From contig JAIXMR010000142.1 in assembly GCA_025677835.1 (NCBI GenBank), forward strand, positions 1 through 55,631: a stretch of DNA of 55,631 bases. The letters run 5' to 3'. Shown here in pieces: positions 23,023-35,475 of this stretch. The stretch comes from Sporodiniella umbellata (Eukaryota; Mucoromycota; Mucoromycetes; Mucorales; Rhizopodaceae). The stretch's first letter is position 1; the number at the start of each line of letters is the position of its first letter. Below the pieces are notes generated by a model. The model saw only the letters and a list, made by a program, of their open reading frames with translations, made no database searches and was not told the DNA's origin. The position numbers were made by a program, and so were the translations under genes.

Positions 23023-26000
23023 ATGTCAGAAAGTAGTGGTGTGCCTAAGGCGTTTTTGGAATGGCTAAATGCAAAAAAGTCTGTTTCGACACCTCCAATT
23101 GAAATGCCAAAGAACGAATTAGAAACAGAGACAATAACCGCAACAACAGTACAATTGGAAACTGTACCAGAAGCAAGAATACAAAGAGAGATTGCACAAA
23201 CGCAGGTAGCACATACATTGATCATGGAATCAGTCCGCATAGATTTTCCATTGAAACCATGTAACGATCTATCTGTTGGTTCTTATATATATTGAGATTA
23301 CTTAGCGACTGTTTTTAAATGTAGATCCTGCACAGCTTCAAATGATGTCAAAAGTATACCTCTTTTTTATTTGTTTGTTTTCTCAATCAAGGGTTTGCAT
23401 ACTTATTTCAAGTTAGATTATTTATGCTCTTAATCGTTCTGAAAATGCGCTTTTGGAGAGTCCAACAGGTAGATCGCAATATCGGTTTGCTCAAAATGCT
23501 AACCTGAGCTTAAAAGGTTCTGGAAAATCGTTGGCCCTGCTTTGTGCAGCATTAGGTAATTTCTATAAAAAGTAGGAAATTGCTAATATAAGCAACACTA
23601 CAGCTTGGAGAAGAAAAGAAATAAACAAAAGATTTGAGAGATCCCAAGCTGAGATAGTAGATAGCGACAACCCAGACTTTGGGCAAAAAGACAAGGAACC
23701 TTTCAAAAAAAGAAAAAGAGAGGATATATCCAAGCAAAGAAAAAGGGTTAAGCGTGAAAGTCATGTTTCGTTAGATGACGATTTCCAACCAAATCAATTG
23801 CTTAACAAATTAGCCAAGACTGATATTGAAAATTTATCGTTGAGTGACACAGGCATAAAAAAACAGGAGACCATGCCTACATTATCATCAGAAACAGGCA
23901 TACCGCAAATATATGTCGGAAGCAGGACGTAAGTAATACGTTATATACTTCTCTATTTTAATTGTTTATTAGCCATAAACAGCTCAGTCAACTTATTTCA
24001 GAATTGAAGAGAAATACACAGTTTAAACCTAGTAAGAAAAGCTTTCATTTATTTATTAAAGCAAAGATATTGATTTTCTTTTTTTTTTTTTTTTTTGGCT
24101 TTATTTAAGAAATGACAGTACTTGGAAGCCGGGAGCAGTTCTGTAGTAAGGCTTTGTTTATACTCTGTGTTTTTCAGTATAGTATGCTCAGTATTCGTAC
24201 ATTTATAGTTCATCCCAAAGTGTCAAAATCTCCAAACAAAAACGACGACTGGTAAAACATATATCTTTACAACTAAAAACAAACAAATTACTGAAATTCC
24301 TATATAGTGTCTCTTTGTTGGACTCAAATTCATGTTCCTATTTTCATAGAACTAGGAAACTAGTATCACTTCCTGAATTTGATTCGGAAGACCGTGTGTG
24401 GGATATCGAAGATATGGTCAGACTTGGAAAAAGCACTGGAGGTTAGTCTTGTCAAATAACATCATAGGTTGATTGGTTTTTTCTTTTAGGCTGTCCTTAT
24501 TATGCTTCAAGGAATTTCTTTGAAACTGCAGAAATTGTTTTCTGCCCTTACAACTATATCCTTGATCCAGGTACGGCTAAAGCACATTTTTGCTTCTGTC
24601 TAATTGACCAAATTATACCAACAGTTATTAGAAAAATTGTAAATATCAATTTGGAAAATAGCATCGTTATTCTAGATGAAGGTAATTACACTTTTATCGA
24701 AAGCTGTTAGGTCTAACCTAAGTGTACAGCGCATAATATGGAAGACGCAGCCAGATCTGCTGGTTCCTTTGAGCTGGACGATAAGTCATTAAGCATGCTG
24801 AAGATTGAACTAAGCCAAATCATTAAAAATGGATATGAAATTCATGCACATGGAATATTAGAGCATGTAAGCGAGAGCTGTATAAAACAATATTCACTTT
24901 TTTTTTTTTTTACTAAACAACAATAGTTGTTTAACATTATATGGGAGTGGATTACTTCGCCTGAAAACTTTTATGAAATCAAAGAATATGAAAGGCATAT
25001 TCATGTGTAAGTTTCAATAGAAAAATCAAGGGTTTAATTTTCTTTTTTTTCTTTAAAATATTAGCTGGTCCAGTCAAAAAATTGTAGAGAAACTAGAGGA
25101 ACTCAACATCACGGGATATATATATCAAACTCAGTTCGTTCCTGCATATACAACTGCAGTAGCCCACGCAGACCTTGTAAGAAAAGAAAATGAAAAAGAT
25201 GCATCTGAGAGTAGACATAAAACGGTGCCAAATGATAATGGGGAAGGGGTTGTTATACACAAAAGAAAGTGTTTGTCAAATTCTTGCCTCAATACTATAC
25301 AGGGTGTTTTTATGATATTTGGAAACCTCTTTCGTGAAGATTGTAATTATAACGATGATTATAGAATGGTTGCAATGAAGCGGATTGATAAATCTGGAGG
25401 AATGCTTCGCGCAAAAAAAGGGAAAGGGAAAACAAAATCAAAAGTTGACTCCACATGGCTATACAAGCTAGGGTTTTGGTAACTTTTTTTTTAAAAAAAA
25501 TATAATGGAAAAAAGAAAAATAACTAATCACTGAAATGCAAGGTGCTTAAACCCAGGCGTAATATTTCAAGACATGTGCAAAAAGACAAAATCCGTTATT
25601 CTTACTAGTGGTACATTATCTCCAGTAAGTTGTAAAAGTAAAAAAGGATGCCTTTGATTGACTTTCTTAGATGGCATCTTTTGCCACAGAATTGGATACA
25701 CAATTGTAAATTGTTTCCATTCTCAGTTGAGTTGTGTTATCTGACTTTATTATTGCTATTAGTGCAGCTAGTCTTGAAGCAAATCATGTTATAGACCCAT
25801 CTCAAGTTTGGGTTTCATGTTTACCAGTAGGGTAAATATAGTATGATAAAGTCTCGATATGCTAATCGTGAGTTTTTTTGTGGTTTTTAGTCCAAACGGG
25901 ACTTCTCTTAAAGGGATTTATTCAAACATTGAAAGCCTTCAATACCAAGACGATGTAGGAGAAGGTAAAAGTAGTCTTAGTATCAATTTGTCGCTCTTTT

Positions 26001-27999
26001 TCTTATCCTTTTGATAGCTATATGCCAGATTTCAGATAAGATTCCGTATGGTGTCCTGTGCTTCCTTCCTTCATACAATGCAATGGACAAGCTACTGGAG
26101 AGGTGGGATGTAAGTAAGCTTAATGCTTTTTTATCTTTATTGAAAAGTTACTTTTTTTCAGTTGACGGGTATAAAAGATCGAATGGAAGTTAAAAAGCTC
26201 GTATTTTCAGGTAGGAGATAAGCCAGTATATTTCTTCAGTTTTTTATACGTATTTTTACATTTGTAGAACCTAAAGGCTCTGATAAAAAGGTTTTTGAGA
26301 AGATGATCAAGAAGTTTTACGATCAGATAGACAAAGCAGTAAATCGACCAACAGAAGAGAAAGGCGCTATCTTTTTTGCAGTGTGTATTTTGTTTGTTAT
26401 TAAAGAAAAAAACAAGAGTACAAGACACAAATACAATTTTTTTATGGTAGGTATATCGAGGGAAAGTCAGTGAAGGAATTGATTTTACAAATGAATATTG
26501 CCGAGCTGTCATAGCACTAGGAATCCCATATCCTGGAATGTGAGTCAACCAATCGATACTTAAGCAATTCAAGTACACTGATAGCTTTTTTTTTAACAGA
26601 AAAGATATGGAAGTAAAGCTAAAAAAAGAATACAACGATCAAAAAAGAATGAATTCGAAAAACAGTAATTTTTTAAGTGGCCGCGAATGGTATTCAATTC
26701 AAGCTTATCGAGGTAAATTTTTCAAGGATAGAACAGAAATTCATCGCTTTTTCTTCCTCATCCAAAAGCTATCAATCAAGCCCTTGGTCGGTGTATAAGA
26801 CACAAAAATGTAAGTGAGGGTATATTAGTGTATCGAAAAGTACATACAACTGATATGATGTATAGGATTGGGGCGCTATAATCTTGCTGGAGGATAGATT
26901 TCAAGCCCAAGAAACAATAAAAGGCCTTTCAAAATGGATTCGAGGTAAAATACAGATTCATCAACAATTTAGCGATGGGATGTCTGGCCTAGAAGATTTT
27001 GTGCAGAGTCGATTACGGATTCAGAACGGACAAAATGCCAGTGAACAAGAACAACAAGCAAAGCTGGCGGTAGGTAATCAGCAGGCCTATGTCACAACTG
27101 AGCCTAAAGAGAAGAGCGAAGCCATAAGCCCAACACCGAGAATCACCATAGAAACCGAAGCAGAGCAAAAAAACATACAGAGCGGAGAGGTGTACAGCTC
27201 ATCAATAATAGACAATCAAGACCTTGTTACAATACAGACTAATATGATTAAGAATAATGTTATACAAGGACTGCCTGATGCAAGTTGGGAGGATAATATT
27301 CCTACGATCCAAAATATCGATAACGACAGTAACGCATTGCGGAAAGCGGAAGAAGTTTGTGTTATTGAGAATGAAGACCAGCAAGCAGTAAACGCTGGCA
27401 GTAAACTGGATGCTTTGTTGATAGAAATCGATAGCGATTCAGAATTTGAGTCATGTGAGCCAGTGCAACAACAAACACACAACTTTTTTAAAAAGCCCTC
27501 CACCTCCAAAGCTCGCAATAATTTGAGACCAGTTGCTTGTTCTAGATGTGAACATGTTCTTATGGAAGGCGATACTGACCTTTTGAAGCCCATCGACAAC
27601 ATTCATCTAAACTGTATTTTGTACTCGAATCAAATGGATACTCGGATGGTTGAGGTTCAAGAGCCTTCTACGTGGGGCGCAACTACACTTAATCTGGATA
27701 TAGCGCAGCTGCCTACAGAAGCCCCGGTACTGATGAACAAAATAGACAAGCTTTGCTACCAAAAATTGCATTGCAAATGCAATCAAGTGGTAGGGGTTCT
27801 GATATGTGGTGCAATATCACCTGAAAAAGAAAACTACGTTGGAAAAGTATATTTTTGGGAAGATTCCGTTAAATATGAAAAAGAAAGGCAGAGAGCGTGG
27901 AAACAACCTGTTAAGAAAGACGATATAGATGACTCTTGGAATGCTTCGGCCTCTTCTCAAGTTACGACTATGACAGACATGTTTTACAACCTTCCATAA
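23023..27999 (+). CDS. FANCJ/BRIP1-type Fe-S DNA helicase
   Basis: Predicted superfamily 2 (XPD/Rad3-type) 5'-3' DNA helicase of the FANCJ group, for crosslink repair and G-quadruplex unwinding in the nucleus. I model 25 exons (first 23023-23260, then 23325-23353, 23417-23468, 23517-23555, 23604-23928; last 26866-27999), 1204 aa. Motif I is ESPTGSGKS (about 110), motif Ia IYVGSRTHKQ, motif II DEAH (363-366). Four Fe-S cysteines are present: Cys259 (REQFC), Cys274 (NDDC), Cys283 (NSC), Cys320 (GGCPYY). Later motifs: [36 protein letters not shown]. After the helicase come about 200 residues of disordered, acidic linker and a cysteine-paired C-terminal module (CSRC at 1052, CKC at 1130). A basic, lysine-rich insert lies between motifs I and Ia. 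All introns are GT-AG in the model. Confidence 0.92.
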
Positions 28000-28535
28000 A
28001 TTGACAGTAATAACAGTTCAGCCTGAAGGCTTTTAGTTGTTCAAATCATGTTTTAAAAAAAGGTTTTTTTTCTTTTCGTTTTCTCGGTAAGTATGTCCCC
28101 AAATGTATCCATAGTGTTAACTCTAAATCTTTCTAAAAGAAAGGGAAAGCACTTTCCTCGGGACCAGAATGGAGGTATAGGCAATCTTATATCTGAATGA
28201 CTCAAGCTTTGTCAACGGAAAGCAAAAAGCTTTTAAGGTTTTTATAAATAAAAACCTTTGGCAAAGGATCTAAGGCAGATATTTGTTGAAAAAAATGTAA
28301 AAAAATTTCCTCGCACAATTTATAGATAAAAAGTGACAGCTATATTCGCGAGTCACCAATTTAGCGGAGATCGTTGAAAGCGGTTTTTTATTTCTTGATA
28401 TTCGAGTCACCACTAAATTCGCTGCAGAGCTGGTCAAATAATGTAAAGATTCCGGGTCTCTTCTTGTCATCTCTTACAGTAAAACGATCGTGTGAAACAG
28501 TGTCTCGCTATACGAACGTGTTGGTAGAAAAACCC
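28000..28535. other. Intergenic region between convergent genes
   Basis: 536 bp between the stops of the helicase and UPF3. No coding signal; it must hold both 3' ends. Confidence 0.6.
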
Positions 28536-29709
28536 TTATCCGCTTGTGGATGCTGAAGGGTTGCCTCCGCCTGATGGCCTATTCAAAACTTTAATTGTTG
28601 ATGAGGTTTGCTTTTTTCCCTCTGGTTTTCTGTTTCTTTTTGGTTTTGAGCCTTCCTTCTTAGGTTCACGAGGCTTTTCTTTTTTAGCAGTTGCTGGGCC
28701 ATTGCTTGTATTCGCATTGGCTTCTCCTTCTTTTTTCTTTCTATTTCGTTCTTTTTTGGGCTTTTTTTCAGTTGACGAGGACGCACTCTGTTCACCTGAA
28801 GACTCCTTTTCATTCTTTCTTCGAGTGTTTTTTTTAGCTGCTTTTTTAGCTTTAATAGCAGCTTGAGCAGCTTTCTGAGCACGGAGGTGTTCTAAGAGGG
28901 GTGTTGTTTTTGGCTTACTCGCTTGTTCTGCCGCAAGAGCCCTGGCTGTATAACAAAGATAAATACCAGTTTCAAAGATTAGCGATACATATATACAAAT
29001 ATGTACCTGTATTCATCGCGATCCTGTTTTCTAGTTTTTCTATAGGGTTAACCCCATTGTTACTATCGTTGAGTGTTTCGGCACTTCTGTTTTTCTCAGC
29101 TTCTAAGAATTTCAAAAATTCTAGATAACTAGGATCGTCATCAATCGTTGCCTGTCTAGCGTCTTCAGTTTTGCGCTTTTTAGGCATCTTTTGATAAGGA
29201 GCAAATTCTACAACAGCTCTATTTTCGTTACCTATAAAGAAAAGTTTAAGTACAAAAAAAAGATAGCTTCCATCTTCTGTTTCTTTTTTTACCACGGTTA
29301 TCTACAAATGTATGTCCATCAAAGCCTCGATGAAAACTAATAACTCCCTCCATTGTCTTAAAATGAAAATATGCGCGAGAAAAAACGCTCTCTTTTCCTT
29401 TTCTGCCGTTTGGGTTGTTTCAGCACTTTTTGCATTCGCACTTATCAAATTAAATTGCAACACTTACGATTTTGCAATTTTTCCAGAAATAAAGGAAGAG
29501 TAGTCTACTGTCTCTTCATTAACCCAGGCTTTGACGGTTTCCATGAACTCATCTTTGGGTAGTTGAGGTGGCAATCTTCGAACTACCACCTTAGTTTTGA
29601 GTACTGGTTTGCGTGGTCTTCTGGTAGTCTTTTTTGTTGAATCTTTTTTTGTCTTCTTTTCTTCAGGATTTTTTTTGGGGACATCCATGGCTATCTGTGA
29701 AGCTGACAT
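28536..29709 (-). CDS. UPF3: Nonsense-mediated decay factor UPF3
   Basis: Regulator of nonsense-mediated mRNA decay that bridges UPF2 and exon-junction/ribosome complexes. Minus-strand exons 29709-29468, 29402-29293, 29231-29007, 28945-28536; 328 aa. The Smg-4/UPF3 RNP-like domain spans about residues 35-155: KTKVVVRRLPPQLPKDEF, then SRAYFHFKT, FHRGFDGHTFVD and NRAVVEFAPYQK. Downstream is DDDPSYLEFL, typical of the family, and then a long Lys/Ala/Arg-rich, low-complexity tail ending in SASTSG. The start at 29709 was chosen because the in-frame upstream extension reads like leader. In a genome this rich in short introns, many of which carry stop codons, UPF3 has plentiful substrates. Confidence 0.9.
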
Positions 29710-30589
29710 CCTAAATGCAATATAGTGAACTAGAAAGAAAAATAAATTTGAGCCATACAAGGCCTAAAAATTACGGAGTTTTACGAGTAGGGCGTGATTG
29801 GCCAGTGCATAAACAATCCTTTATCGCAGCTATATACATCCATAAGAGTCACCTTCATTGATTAAGTTCAGTATATCTAAGTTTCTTTAATCTATACACC
29901 AAATTTTTAAGAAAGCGTTGTGAATGTATTTGCAAACAACTGAATATAGAACGCTTATTGAAAAAAGTACAGTTGATTGCAAAGCCTGCAGATGTTTACA
30001 TGGCCATAAAAACGTACTATGTTTTTTGCGTTTGCAGAATTTTTGAAGCAATAATTTGCTAACTTGTGTTATTACAGTTTCAAAAGCACTTTTGGCTGGA
30101 TATTACGCTGAGATTGTAGAAATAGTGTATACTCGCTTTCTTTTTTCAAGGGAAATACTTCAAATCTGTTAATACTAAATTTCAATGAGTGCTCATTGGT
30201 AGCAGACTTGAGAGATTTTATTCTAAATTCTAAATCTGTTAGTTGGCTAAAGCTATTTATAAGCGCTTGGTGTAATATCAACATAAAAACATAAATGAAG
30301 GTGCTCCTAAACTTGCTTTTAAAATAGTTGGGTTTTTTCTTTTGATTGTCATTCGTAAGATTTTTAGAATATTAAAGATCATAAAAAACACAGTAAATGT
30401 ACCTGAGGAATCCCCTCAAGGTACATTTTTCATCATGAATAATCTCATTTTAGCAAGGTTTGTCCATATCTAAGCTGAAACATGTGTGTAGCTACGCGAG
30501 TCCCAAAAAAAATTATAAATCCGCTTTTAAAACTCACAAAATGATACAAGGCTGTATTTCCTGCGAGTTGTAAAAAAATTGAATGAAAA
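29710..30589. other. Divergent intergenic region, UPF3 / PGS1
   Basis: 880 bp between two start codons on opposite strands. No gene seen; the minus frame at 30072-30284 has no motif. Confidence 0.55.
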
Positions 30590-32265
30590 ATGTTTTTCAA
30601 ACATGTACTTAGCAGCTCTACTAGAGTTCGGCTTTTGAGTACGAGCATCGAAAATAAATTACTAAACAGTACGCAACTCAGTGTATTAAAGCCATTGCAA
30701 CAATATGCCCCTACTTTCTATGCCAACGGTCAACACATTAAACCGCTTTACCAACCATCTGAATTTTATTCAGAGCTCAAGTCTCGTATATTATCTGCCA
30801 AAGATAGTATTTTTATAGCAGCTCTTTATATCGGCCATACAGAACAGGAACTTGTAAGAAAAATGTTTGGCATTGCGATATTAATACAAAGTAATGACAG
30901 GTAGATACATTAAGATTAGCTCTGTCACGGTCGTCTACACTTCAAGTTCATGTGTTAATTGACTGTTTACGGGGAACGCGGTTATCAAAAGGGGAAAGTT
31001 CTGCAACTTTACTTCTACCTTTGATACAAGAATATCCCAGTCAAATAAACGTATCGTTGTATCATACTCCCGATCTCAATGGCATTCTAAAAAAAGCTTT
31101 GCCACAGCGATTCAATGAGACAATAGGGTTAATGCACCTAAAATTATATGGGTTTGATCAGTCTGTCATGTTGAGCGGGTAAGAAGAGAAGTCTAGAGAT
31201 ACTTATGTATGACGAATCAATTAATCTTTTACTCTTTTTTTTTTTTTTTTGGGAAATAGAGCCAACCTAAGTACAGATTATTTTACAAATAGACAAGATA
31301 GATACATAATTTTCGATAAACACCAAGAGTTGACTAGCTATTATCGAGGGCTTTTAAAGCTGATATCATCATGTTCATATCAACTTAGTACAACAAACAG
31401 CAGTACTGAATATAAGCTATCAATGTTAGATGGTGTGGCAGATCCAGTAAAAGAAAGCCATAGGTACAAATCGCTTGTTCACAATCGTTTGCAACAGTTT
31501 TTATCAGATTATCAACAAAGACATTATGATGCTGAAAAAATGGATACAGCTATACTTCCTATAATTCAGATGGGTCCGTTTTGTATTAAACAAGACGAAA
31601 GGGCTACTTTAGAACTATTTAATATTGCTAACCAACAAAAGAATTGGACCATCCATTTGACGTCGGGTTACTTCAACTTTACCGAAAAATACAAGTCTGT
31701 TATCTTAAAAACAAAAGCATTGTTTCGATTCTTAACCGCCTCACCAGAAGTAAGTAAAAGAGTAGGGATATAAGCATTAACTTTATTACGAGTAGGCCAA
31801 TGGGTTTTTTAACTCTAAAGGGGTGTCAAGGTTTTTGCCTCCTGCATATACATATATAGAACGAAAATTTTATAGACAGGTCAAGCGTTGCAATAGACAG
31901 GACGAAATTTCCATTGAGGAATACAGAAGACCGGGATGGACGTATCATGCAAAGGGTAATAAGTCTGATTTCAGAACATCAATTAATGCTTCAAAGGACT
32001 TTGGGTGTTTTTTAGTGGGGAAAAAGCTCCATCTTTAACAATAATTGGGTCGCCCAACTTTGGACAAAGATCAAGTGCTAGAGATTTAGAAGCACAGGCT
32101 ATTGTGATCACACAAAATCAAAACCTCAAAGAAGCTTTGAATAGGGAAGTAGGGCTGCTAAGCTATCATTCTGAGGTTGTTTCTAACGAAACATTTGCCA
32201 AAGTGGACAGAAAAGTACCATATGGTGTTAAGATTGCAACAGCATTTGTCAAAACAATGCTGTAA
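30590..32265 (+). CDS. PGS1: Mitochondrial phosphatidylglycerophosphate synthase
   Basis: CDP-diacylglycerol-glycerol-3-phosphate 3-phosphatidyltransferase, first committed step of cardiolipin synthesis in mitochondria. Exons 30590-30853, 30901-31178, 31260-31749, 31796-31955, 31997-32265; 486 aa. The N-terminus MFFKHVLSSSTRVRLLSTS is basic, serine-rich and free of acidic residues, as a presequence should be. As a phospholipase D superfamily member it has two HxK motifs: HLKLYGFD with GANLSTDYF (His167) and YHAKGLW (His395) followed by IGSPNFGQRS. Both needed an intron removed to read correctly. Length and motif spacing match the fungal PGS1 group rather than cardiolipin synthase or PLD. It converges on the cullin gene, stops 36 bp apart. 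Confidence 0.93.
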
Positions 32266-32301
32266 AACCCCAATTTATTCGTATTTAAAAAGAAAAAAAA
32301 A

Positions 32302-34906
32302 TTATGCCACATAACTATACATGTCTTTTTGATTTTCAACGCGTTCGATATACTCTTTTTCCAACAAGACGTCAATACATTTTTTGATTGCAGGTACACG
32401 AGGCTTGAATCTTGATTGTAGTTGAGTGATGACTTCGTCTATAAGCGCAACATGCTTCATCATTTTGCGTGTCTTCATAATTCTGACAATAGCCGCTTGC
32501 ATTACAAACATTCTGTCTTCTTCAATTGTTTTGTGCGTTTCGTCTGTTTCTGCTTTTTGCTCCATTTTCATTTGCATGTTTAGATTTATTCTAACTTTTT
32601 TGCTTTTAAATTCTTGGTTGAGTACGTAGCGTGTACCAGCATCGCCGACATTAGCGCCATCGCGAAGAAGAAGAACTTTAGCTTTTACAAGAATACCGAG
32701 GGCAGGGTTGAGCGCCTCAGGAGCTAAGGCTGTGCTGGTTTCTAATTCGCTATATGTGTAACTATCTGCATTGTTGTATTGCAGTAGCACACCCATTTGG
32801 TAAGCAGATACCATGAATGTATAGCTCACTTTGCTTGATTTTATGTAGTGTGTTTTGAGTTCTGCTTTTGAAAGCTGGAACAACCAGTTCAATTTACGTC
32901 CAATGTGTTTTGTTTGGTAAAATTGTTGGAATTTGTCATACATTCGAACCACATCATCTGGAAGGTTGAATGAGGTTGATGGGGGAGATAATGGCCAAGA
33001 GCCAGCACTGAGTACAAGAATGTTAAAGTCAGCTAAATAGAGTAATAGAAGATTAGTACAGAATAAGTACTTTTCTGTACCTACCGTTTGAATTGGACAT
33101 TTCAGTATCTTTTTGAACTGTAAGTTTGAACTCCTCGTTAAGCTCTTTACTTAAAGACATGTCAGTCAACATGCGCTGAAGCTTTGATGTATATTCAAAG
33201 CCACAAGCCTCTTTCAACTTGGATATCATAGAACCTTCAGCATCATCCGATGCAGAGGTTCCATTCACTAAACGTTTTGCCAACATTTTGGAGTAAAACT
33301 TTTGAAACACGTCCTTGTCTTCCACGTATTTAAATACTGTCATCACATTGTTTAAAACGTCTTCGAGTTCTTCCTCCTCGGGGTTCTTTGCACTCTTCTT
33401 TAACAGTTGATCGCAGAAGCGAGCTAACAACTCAGGGGATTTACTAGAGGTACCTTTACAGACTTTGTTGCGGTTGACAAATTCGCCACAGGCTTTATCT
33501 AAAGCAGCAACAAACCCTGCCTCTCCACAAAATGCAGACTGAGTAAGGTCGTTGTATTTTTTGTGTGATTCTAATAAAGTGTCGACATAGCTTTTAGGAT
33601 CTGAAGCTTCATTTTCGTTCTGAGAGATACGCTCAATAGCTGAAAGACCAGCCTTCTTTACATGCGATTCGAAGCTAGCACGCAAAGGATTCAAACCGTC
33701 ATGAATACGAGCTAAAAGAGTGTACATGCGGTGAAGATCTATTGATCCATGTAAGTGCGCTTGTTGTCTCTTTTCATGCTAGTGTATGTGAATTGTTACC
33801 TTCTTGCTTGTCCAAGTCAAGCAGTCCCTGGAAACCGTCCCAAATACTTTCTTCCTGATTCTTTACTAAAACTGATTCACAAATTGGCACCAACGTCTTG
33901 TGAGTTGATGGGTGAAGATACATTTGTACTCTGCTCTCTTCTTCGTTCAGTCTTATCTCCGCTTTTTTCATGTAATCTGGAATGCTGTTTTGGCTAATGA
34001 ATGTTTCAGACTCTGTTTTGTAATATATCTCAGTTGCTTCGAGGAAAGGTCTTTCAAAGTAATTTCGATAAACGTCCAAGTTGGATTTCGATGAGTCGTT
34101 ATGGTCAATTCCAAGGGATACTAAATAAAGACTATTAAATAAAAACACTATGTGTAGGTTATCCAGTATAGTTTTACCAAGTGAGTCAATAACGTTTTTA
34201 ATCAGTCCAGTTTGAATTACTTCGCCGTTTCTTTGCTTTTCAATTAATTTCAACACAGCTGAGATAAGGTTATAGTGAACATATTCAAACATATATTGCT
34301 TCCAGCTGTAGAGAGTCAAAGTAAAAACATCGTACACATCGCTTTTTCTATCCTCTTCAACTTCACGCTTAACCCAGTATCGGTTCAAATACATAAAAAT
34401 ATTGTTTACAACACGAGCAGCGGCGGTGTATCTAGTCCACTGCTTGGTATAGTATTGTAAGAGAGATTCTTCCATGTATTGTTCAGACTCTTGTCTGATG
34501 TTTTCCAGGTGTTTTTTTAAATAATTGCACAGATTAGAGTAAACCTCTGCACCAATTAAAGGGGGGGCAGGCGCTATACAAAATGTTCAAATTAGCACAA
34601 GGAATGCAAGATTTGAATCGAATTTGTATTACGTCTTCTTGCACTTAGACTTTGGATAGAATTGCTTTGACTATGTACTGTTGTATCGCTTCTCGCACAG
34701 TAATTATGAACAGCACTACATTATAATACTGGAATTAGGTCAGATTGTAAGGAAAGTGTAAGGTGTCATTTTTGCCTGTAAAGTATTGAATATCGAGCAC
34801 GATTAAGCCCTAGTTCAAAACGACACATGACCTGGTCGAGACCATCTTCCAGAAAAGCCCAAGTTGCATCAAAGTCATTTTGCGGCGGCAATTGCATAGA
34901 GCTCAT
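32302..34906 (-). CDS. CUL1: Cullin-1 (SCF ubiquitin ligase scaffold)
   Basis: Scaffold of SCF ubiquitin ligases: N-terminal cullin repeats bind SKP1/F-box proteins, the C-terminus binds RBX1. Minus-strand exons 34906-34776, 34715-34633, 34573-34178, 34120-33800, 33738-33085, 33032-32302; 771 aa against 776 in human CUL1. Conserved stretches include [79 protein letters not shown] and [13 protein letters not shown]. The neddylation site is Lys715 in VRIMKTRK, 56 residues from the C-terminus as in human; the protein ends MYSYVA. Intron 1 starts with GC (ACAG|GCAAAA). Intron 34121-34177 is 57 nt with no stop, so its retention would add 19 residues in frame. Similarity favours CUL1 over CUL3 or CUL4. 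Confidence 0.95.
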
Positions 34907-35475
34907 TTTTAATATGAAGAAGAAAAAATTGTGCGTGACAAGATTACGCGTTTTATTTCGAGCCTCCGCCTAATAAAAATAAAATAAAACTAAGTCCCCT
35001 TTCTGTCGTCACCATGCCGTTGCTCCTTTGACCTAGTACATACGTTCTATTCGATATGCGGTTCACAGAAAAGATATCCATTGAAAAGAAATCCCAAAGT
35101 GTTTTTATTGTTTAGTTCTTAGCATACCAGCATATGGCAAAAAAAAAAGATACACTTTGAATTATCTTTATTTAAAGTCAAATGCCAGCCGCATAAACTT
35201 TTGCTTTTCGAATGTAAACATATACACACTTACATCACAAAGCGAACCAATTGGTTAACAACAGAATAAAAGCTTATATTTTGAGCAAATTCAAAGACTC
35301 GACATTTGGTTGTTTGTTTATATTAGAGGATTTCTTAATATGCTAGTGAAAGAACCCATCAGTTTTGTCTGTTGTGGTCTTTTCTTTTTTTTTACTGTAT
35401 GCTTAAAGCTTTTTAAAATCACTGTTGATTACATACTGTTGTAAAAAAAAAAGGCAATCGATATACATTTTGAGC
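34907..35475. other. Intergenic region
   Basis: 569 bp of AT-rich DNA between the start of the cullin gene and the stop of the next minus-strand gene. No gene seen; it holds the CUL1 promoter. Confidence 0.55.

Noticed and set aside
34178..34475. Cullin frame read straight through 34121-34177
   Set aside because: The read-through inserts residues absent from other cullins; the GT-AG intron restores VSLGIDHND.
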